Assembly: GCA_020912385.1 (NCBI GenBank)
Contig: CP087222.1
Span: 620,001-684,000, forward strand
Reading direction: 5' to 3'
DNA: 64,000 nucleotides
DNA from: Neofusicoccum parvum
Taxonomy: Eukaryota > Ascomycota > Dothideomycetes > Botryosphaeriales > Botryosphaeriaceae
How positions within the stretch are numbered: the first letter of the stretch is position 1; every line of letters starts with the position of its first letter. Positions 57,542 through 64,000 of this stretch are shown here, one piece after another. The notes under the pieces are model-generated. The model saw only the letters and a list, made by a program, of their open reading frames with translations. It ran no database searches and was not told where the DNA came from. Position numbers and translations under genes: made by a program.

Positions 57542-59572
57542 CTACGTTTCCTTGCTAGACAAGTTGGTATTCCTCCATATCACGGAACGAGTGAAGAACT
57601 TCTGAACAGAATAGCAGTCTGAGACAGAGTAAATCGCGGCAACATCTTATGAAGTCAGCAGTGGTCTTTGCGCAAGGCTGAGGGATAGCCTACATTGGTC
57701 TGGCCGCACGATCGCAATTGCGCCCTGGGCTGGGTCTATACCGAAGTGTTCATATGAATTGCCATGAACATTTTTGTAGTCCTCGTCGTCAACGTATATC
57801 TTGTGGAGATCTTCATACAACTGACGTCAGCGAATTTGCTTTGTTATACTGTTGACAAACATACCCCTCATGTGCCATTTGCCGGTGACTGGCTGAAAGT
57901 AATCAGGGATTTCCGCTTGCTCTATGGAATGGCGTCTTCCATTCAGCACCACAACGGGCTCTATGAAGCTGTCGATATCACCGCCGTCCTGGGTGAGTCT
58001 CTGTGCGAATCCATCTGAGCCTCCGAGAAATTCCGCAAGCTGCACAACCTGTCAAATGTGGAATCAACGAATTGACGGGAGATAGTGAAGACAGCTTACC
58101 TTATGCAACCTGTCGAGAGTAGCACTGTCTCCAATGCTACCAGCGAACACAACCAATCTCCATCTCCCATCCGCCGGCAAGGCTCTAGCAAGCTCCATCG
58201 ATTTTGCATCACAGAATCTCACAACCTGCGCGCTGGGGAAGCGCATCCCCACAGAGATGTTCTTGGCCAAGTGTTCCGCGCTCCCCTCCCTATCAATGAT
58301 AGCAGAGTCGTCATACCGGGCTGTCAAGCCCGCCATGTAGCGGCCCGCCTTGATGAACTGCTCACTCACGACTTCAGGACTGAGCGCATTTTCGCCTGTC
58401 TTGAATAGCCGCGCGAAGCTTGTGTCGAAGGCAATGAGATCAGCCGCAACCTTCTGGCGTTCTGGAACGTAGGTATTGATGATCGAGTGCTGCATCTGCC
58501 CACTTAGTGCCGCGCCCAATTTCCATCCGATATTGTATCCGTCTTGCAGAGATACATTCATTCCCTGTCCTGCCTTCGGAGAATGCGTGTGACAGGCATC
58601 ACCTGTCAAGAAAACGCGGTTGGAGTGCGTAAAGCGCTCCGCCAGGCGCTGACCGATGGCGTACGCTGACCACCATGCGGTTTCGGCAAATTCCATACTG
58701 TACGGCTGGAAGACGCGGCGGGCGACTTCGTGGAGATCGGAGAGTTTGACGTCTTTGGCGGCAACGCCCTGCGGCAGTTCGATGTAGAAACGCGCGAGGG
58801 AGCCGCCCTCGCGCGGGATGATGATCAGACTCCCTGCAGCGGAACGGATTATGGCTTTCTTGCGGATATCGGGAAAGTTTGTTTGCGGGTAGACGTCCAT
58901 AACGCCCCAGATGGTATCGCTGCTGTCTCCAACCATTTGGATACCCAGCGATTTGCGGACCAAGCTATGGGCACCATCACAGCCCTATACGCAACTGTTA
59001 GAACAAAGCTCCTTGCGAGGAAAGAGGCAGATCTTGCTCACCAGAACATATTTCGCCCGGAATTCCTCCTGCACGCCATTCCTCTCCGCAACCACACTCA
59101 CAGGGTATGCGTCCGGGTCCGCTGCCACAGCCTCGTGCACTTTAACACCACGGACCTCATACCCGTAGTCAATATCCGGCCCACCAAAACGCCGCATCGC
59201 CCCAATCATCAGCTCGTTGATACGTGCCTGGTTCAATATCACATGCGGCAAATGTGACAGCCCTGCAGGAGTGTCCGCCGTGACCTTGGTCCGCACGATA
59301 CCTGCGCGTTCTCCCGCGCCTTCGTCCTCTTTGGGCGCCCAAAACGTCACCTCCAGCACATGATACGCCTCTTTCAGCAGCTCTCCTGAGATCCCGAAGC
59401 TCTCAAACACCTCGACCGTGCGGCACTGCACGCCGTCCGCCTGGCCTGTCTTGAGCGGGCCGGAGCGGCGCTCCAAGAGTCTGAATGGGACACCGTAGCG
59501 GGAGAGCCAGGTTGCGGCGCAGAGACCAGCGGAGCCGCCGCCGCAGATGAGGACGTCTGTTTGGCGGACCAT
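57542..59572 (-). CDS. FAD-dependent monooxygenase, phenol-hydroxylase type
   Basis: Five exons by phase: 59572-59042, 58984-about 58098, about 58049-57860, about 57814-57700, and about 57651-57542 to the stop at 57542-57544; only the first is a clean frame edge, the rest joined by canonical introns. Class A flavin monooxygenase of the PHBH fold. FAD Rossmann motif DVLICGGGSAGLCAATWL, DG motif GCDGAHSLVRKSLGIQ, GD motif RVFLTGDACHTHSPKAGQGM with NVSLQDGYNIGWKL. The C-terminal thioredoxin-like domain typical of phenol 2-monooxygenases is present (VYVDDEDYKNVHG-like YVDDEDYKNVHGNSYEHFGI, then RPDQYVAAIY). Likely to hydroxylate phenolic compounds in the cytosol. The C-terminal ~15 residues are less typical and may be mispredicted. 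Confidence 0.85.
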
Positions 59573-61229
59573 GTTGGAATCGGGAATGACTTCGCCAGTG
59601 CGGGGTTGGGGATTTGTGGGGAAGGCGATAAGGTGGCAAAGAAACCAACGAAGGGGCTGAGTTGAAAACCGGGTGATTGCGAAACCGCAGATGATCTTTT
59701 ATGAACGCGTGAGATCTAAGCAGGATCGAAGCAAGATGCTGCTCCGAGATTCAAAGCCGCAGCATGGGTTGGGGTAGATGTCAGCGGAGCGGGTCCGATT
59801 GGCTAACCGTTGAACCGAGGCTGAACCCGCCGTGAACGGGATTGAGGGACGGAGCAAACATGTTATATGGTAATTATGGAGAGGTGTTTGTAAGTAGGAG
59901 ACCAAGATCGAATAGAGAGGGTCGTTCTTGCAACTCTGGACAGATGCGGCGACTGTTGAGTAGAGCAATTATCCCTACTTCGAAGCTTAAACTGTTAAAC
60001 ATGAGAAACACTTCCGGCCCGATCCAGTGCGAGACAGATAAAGCTTGCCATCGCCGAGAGCAGGTACTTCTAGTAACCTGTGATGCGTGGTGAATGAGGG
60101 ACCTAAGACTAGCTGAGCTCGGAAGTGTTCCGGAACGAATGGTCAGCAGCGGGTTGGTTCCGACATTGGCTCTCGGCAGACCTTTCCGGCACGGAAGCAG
60201 GACTGTCATTGTAGGCCAGGCCCACATTTTCCAGCGATGCTTCCATCTACGCTCAAGCATAAAGTCACAGGATATGACATATCGAACGACCGAAGATCAT
60301 GGAACAACACTACGCCCATGCAGCAATGATGCGCATGTAGCGCTTATGCCAGCGTCTGTGGCCCAAAGAACGACGTCGCACCGTCCTCAACGGGCCGCGA
60401 AGCTTACTACCAAAGCTTGTGCTCGTAAAAAGAGCGTGGGGATCTGCAGGAGTCAGCGCTCCACCAGTTCCGTGAAAGTCGGATTACCGCAAAAGGCAGG
60501 AGGACGGCGCGTTGGGACTACTTCGGGGTTACCCGGAAGGGCTAGCCATCGCGGCCGCCAGGAACTATAGCTGGACTACAAGGCTCGTTTGTGCCGATGC
60601 ATGGTTAGGCACAGACACTTGATGGAGAGGACCAACACGGACCCCTGCAGCTAGTAAGACGGTGATTTGATTGATGAGCGGAGCTGCCGTATGTAGAAGT
60701 CCACCTCTCGAAACGAACATACCACCACGAAGGATCCCGTGAAACACTGCCCTGGAGCCAGCCCACACTCAGCGCCCTTCTCTTCGTGTTCATCAAACAA
60801 AGAAAGGTCGGTTGCCTTGCTAATCACGATTAGGGCGGGTTACACATTGCGGAGTTGCTGTTTGGGGGCCGGAAAAGAGTCAGCCAGTGCCATTTGAACT
60901 TGAACGACAGCAGGACGTTCCAGCACTGCAGGGATGCGAGCTTACGGAGTCTAGCTTTCCGACCGAGTCATTCCACATTCGGCTTCTTGGTTACCGTTCT
61001 TGGGATGCATCCTCAACTCCAACCACTAATACACATCCTCTAAAATTACAGCTACGCTGATCGCCCAGGAAAGCTGAAAATAAGTCAGCGCCTAGTATCT
61101 ATCCAGCCATGGAGCATGCTGATCATTCCACGCCCAGAAGAATGGGTATATAAGAGACTGTCGTTCGCCATGTCAATACGAAACCTTACAGCTTCACTCT
61201 TCACTCACTATTACCTTCTCACCGCCAAA
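59573..61229. other. divergent intergenic region
   Basis: Upstream DNA of the monooxygenase and chitosanase genes. Several 60-160-codon frames have no recognisable features. TATA-like TATATAAG at 61147-61154 faces the chitosanase. Confidence 0.6.
61147..61154 (+). promoter_or_regulatory. TATA box of the chitosanase gene
   Basis: TATATAAG 76 bp upstream of the ATG at 61230. Confidence 0.5.
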
Positions 61230-62079
61230 ATGTTTAGCTTCTCCACAACTCTCGCGGCCACGGCCGCCGCCTTCTCCGTCGCCAGCGCCTACGATCTCCC
61301 AGCGAACCTCCAGCAGATCTACGACGCCCACAAGGTACAATCCCCTCCACCCATCTCCCAACCCCCTCACTGATCGCCTCCCTCCCCACTAGCCCGGCAA
61401 ATGCTCCTCCAAAATCCTCGGGGGCTTCGCGCCAGGCGTCGACTCCTCGGACCACACCTTCGCCTACTGCAGCGACATCCAGGGCGGCGCCATCTTCCTG
61501 CACAGCCAGGCCAACGGCGGGCAGTACGCGGACATGGACATCGACTGCGACGGCGCGAACCTCGGGTCGGGCGACTGCGCCAACGACCCGACCGGCCAGT
61601 CCATGACCGCCTTCCAGGACACGGTCCGGCAGTACGGCATCGACGACCTGGACGCCAACGTGCACCCCTACGTCGTGTTCGGCAACACGGACCCGGCGTT
61701 CGACCCGCAGGAGCACGGGATGGAGCCGCTGGGCGTGATGGCGGTGGTGTGTGGGGGCAAGCTGGTGAGTAACTCCATTTGGTTCGCGGGACGAGGGCTC
61801 GCTGACGGAGGGGGGCTTTGGTAGCACTACGGCGTCTGGGGCGACACTAACGGCGCGAACACTGTTGGCGAGGCCTCGATTGCGCTGGCCCAGCTGTGCT
61901 TCCCGAACGATGGCCTGACCGGTGACAACGGCCACGGGGAGAAGGACGTCCTGTACATCGGCTTCACGGGCTCTGGCACCGTGCCTGACAACGCGGACTG
62001 GAAGGCCTCGAGCCGCGAGCAATTCGAGGACAGCATCAAGAGCTTGGGTGACTCGCTGGTTGCTCGTCTGTCGGCCTGA
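61230..62079 (+). CDS. Secreted GH75 chitosanase
   Basis: Three exons, 61230-61334, 61393-61764 and 61825-62079; about 243 residues. Endo-acting hydrolase of chitosan (partly deacetylated chitin). Signal peptide [20 protein letters not shown], mature start near [17 protein letters not shown]75 landmarks: [67 protein letters not shown] and [12 protein letters not shown]. Conserved Asp residues in MDIDCDG and in WGDTNG lie where the family's catalytic acids are expected, but I do not assign them individually. It may modify the fungus's own wall or attack other fungi. A good TATA box lies 76 bp upstream. Confidence 0.92.
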
Positions 62080-62508
62080 GCGGATGCGAGCTAGAGAACC
62101 GGAGCGGGTCGTCCCTGTGAATACATTTTTGTGTGGCTGCTTTTGGCCCTGTGGATAGCTGTCAGCAAGCGGGCCAACGCAGAAACAAATTCATGTGCAC
62201 ACTACTGATTCTACTACCACGCTAAACTCTCCATACTGGACATGATTGCAATGCCCTCATTGGCTTGATGCTCCCGAGAGCAGTTAATTAGTTGGTTAGG
62301 GAATTGGTGAAGCTGGGTGAGTACACATCACGTCCGAAGGATATTTTTGAACGGCAACTAGGCGAAGAAACCGAAGCTGCTAGATATTATTTGCACAGTC
62401 GCAATTAATTGGCATCTAAACTTTTGAATATCAATATTACAAGAATTCAGCCGCCGAAATGATATTGAGGGCTAAGTGCAGTAGGAAAATTCGGTAACCA
62501 GTGGCTCT
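62080..62508. other. intergenic between convergent genes
   Basis: 3' flanks; AT-rich; nothing supported. Confidence 0.6.
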
Positions 62509-63958
62509 TTACGACCTCATGACCTTTTTCCTCTGGCTCCTGCGGAGATCCTTCTCCCTCTCCTTCTCCAAGTATTTCTTTTGTTCATTGGCGTTCAGGT
62601 TCTTGAGCTTCCGTTCACGCTCAGCCTTCTTGGCTTTGTCCTGCTCCAGCTTCCTCTCCTCTGCTCTCTCTTCCTCCTGTGTCTTCTTGAGCTTGCGAAT
62701 TTCCTCCTCGCGAGTCTGCTTGACACGGCGCATAGCTTCCGGGCGGAAATGGGCGACGCTGACGAGCTGGTCGGGCAGGCGCAGGAAGTACTGGAACAGA
62801 GGGAGAATGTGGGAGTAGTCATTGTCGGAGGGCAGGACGAAGGACAGGGAAACACGCTTGCGGGAAACGGTGTCGTCAAGCCTAGAACGCACTGTCAGTA
62901 CAAGAAAGTCAGAAAATGTCTAATGTAATGCACTCACTTCTTGGGCTGATCCATCGGTTGATCCGAGATAACAAGAGCCTCCAGCGAATCGCCGGCTTTC
63001 TCGACGGCCTTGGCGAGCTCAGGAGTCAAAAGCGACTCGGTGATTTCGGCGCTCTCGCTCATAACCGTGTACCAGACGGGGAGTTTGGCGTGATCCTTGG
63101 TGGAAGTCAGAGAAAGGTCATAACGGTCATCCCTCAGGCCCTTCATCAAGTTCTTGTGCACAACAGCCCAAACGAAGCCATCAAAGGTCGAATTCGGGGT
63201 CTTAGCAGCACCGGGGACAAGCGAGCTCTCCTTGCCGTCGAAAGCGTAGATAGTAGCCTCGACGCGCTCAGTAGGAGCGGGCATGCTTTCAAAGAAGAGA
63301 CCGAGGACCTGCTCGCCGTAGCGGATCAGAGGGTTGTAACGCTTGAGCAGCGACAGCTTGATGTCGACAAAAGCAGCGTTCTGGCGCCCCGTCGCGTAGG
63401 TCTGGTACTCATTGGCCGAGACCTCCTTCAGCAGCTGGTCAGGGCTCTCGAGCTCCTCAGCGCTAATCTTCGCAAGGCCGCTGGCCTGGACATCTTCGAT
63501 GGTCGGCGGCTTCTGGCCCGAGTAACCCACGCTGGCGAATTCCTGGCGCAAGAGCGGGGCGTGAGCCTTGACGAAGGCCTGAGCCTTGCGCCGGTTCGCT
63601 TTGGTGCCCCAGACGTGCAGGGCGACGACAATGATGATGAACGGCAGGATGAACGCCTCCTGGTAGAAGTCGGCGGGGGTGGTGCGCTCCCAGACACGGT
63701 ACCATTTGGTGTATGGACGAGCGGCGCCGGTCGAGAAGGAGTCGGGGGCTCCGCTGACCGCGCTCACGGGCGAGATGGAGGCTGGACTGGGGTCGGGAGC
63801 TCCCGCAAAGTCGGCGAAGTCTGGGGCCACGGTGTTAGCGGTCAATGGCTGGGGGGACGACAGCGAGCTGAGCTGCTGCACGCTGACGTACCGGCATCGC
63901 CAGGTGCGGCGGACGACGAGGGCTTGGAGCCCAGAATGTTGTTGAGAAAGTTGGCCAT
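62509..63958 (-). CDS. CCDC47/DUF1682 homologue of the ER PAT complex
   Basis: Three exons, 63958-63892, 63820-62938 and 62881-62509, phases consistent (exon 3 acceptor TTCTAG). ER membrane protein of the DUF1682 family, whose human member CCDC47 acts with Asterix in the PAT membrane-protein chaperone complex. Start MANFLNNILGSKPSSSAAP is fixed by exon 1. A Ser/Ala/Pro-rich luminal segment is followed by one transmembrane helix (FYQEAFILPFIIIVVALHVW), the conserved domain (LLKRYNPLIRYGEQVLGLFF; YTVMSESAEITESLL; SLEALVISDQPMDQPKK), the DNDYSHILPLFQYFLRLPDQ motif and a highly charged C-terminal coiled coil (REEEIRKLKKTQEEERAEER). Length is about normal for fungal members. Confidence 0.93.
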
Positions 63959-64000
63959 CGTCGCAGCGACCTCTGGAGCCACCGAGCGGATGGCTGTGGC

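Noticed and set aside
57440..57622. Coding-like plus-strand reading near the NLR-like start
   Set aside because: It overlaps the antisense of the monooxygenase 3' exon, which explains its coding-like look.
60094..60570. 158-codon plus-strand frame
   Set aside because: Basic, composition-driven, no recognisable domain.
1..64000. Possibility of tRNA, rRNA, CRISPR arrays or transposon ends
   Set aside because: I looked for TTCGA-type T-arm boxes, repeated spacers and inverted-repeat ends and found none that hold up; a covariance-model scan would be decisive for tRNA.

Overview
The window is nuclear DNA from a filamentous ascomycete (Pezizomycotina). The evidence is short GT-AG introns of roughly 40-110 nt, fungal-only families (Zn2Cys6 regulator, DUF2985 membrane protein, Och1-type GT32, Cdc11-type septin, GH75 chitosanase, hydrolase-NACHT-ankyrin STAND gene) and secreted plant-wall enzymes. 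A plant-associated Dothideomycete-like fungus would fit, but that is inference. There is no prokaryotic signal, no recognisable transposon, no CRISPR array and no tRNA or rRNA gene that I can support.

Layout. 0-1.3 kb: an intron-dense PQ-loop membrane protein on the minus strand, which has no long open frame and must be assembled from very small exons. 1.3-9.8 kb: gene-poor, partly very GC-rich DNA. 9.8-13 kb: a PROPPIN (Hsv2/WIPI3-4 type) and a Cdc11/AspA septin, diverging from a ~400 bp shared promoter. 15.4-17.1 kb: secreted type-B carboxylesterase. 19-20 kb: a decayed gene. 20.5-22.4 kb: YAT-family amino-acid permease. 24.9-29.4 kb: three-exon GNAT acetyltransferase, IST3-like splicing factor, a frameshifted relic, an 'MGTR' family protein and a truncated second copy of its start. 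29.4-32.6 kb: Gpr1/Fun34/YaaH transporter and isochorismatase-fold hydrolase. 33.9-42.6 kb: Och1-like mannosyltransferase, a low-complexity small protein, a proline-rich annexin and a DUF2985 membrane protein.

44-62 kb looks accessory: CE1 esterase, atypical GH28 pectinase, Zn2Cys6 regulator (convergent with the GH28 gene), CYP65-like P450, a frameshifted NLR-like gene (alpha/beta-hydrolase-like, NACHT, ankyrin), a phenol-hydroxylase-type FAD monooxygenase and a GH75 chitosanase. The window closes with the CCDC47/DUF1682 ER protein gene.

How genes may work together. CE1, GH28 and the regulator could form a small plant-wall module. The P450 and the FAD monooxygenase flank the NLR-like gene, an arrangement that could reflect xenobiotic or phenolic defence, but no core biosynthetic enzyme is present and co-function is only a hypothesis. 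Exon joints given below were checked by hand for reading-frame phase; transcription data would settle them.
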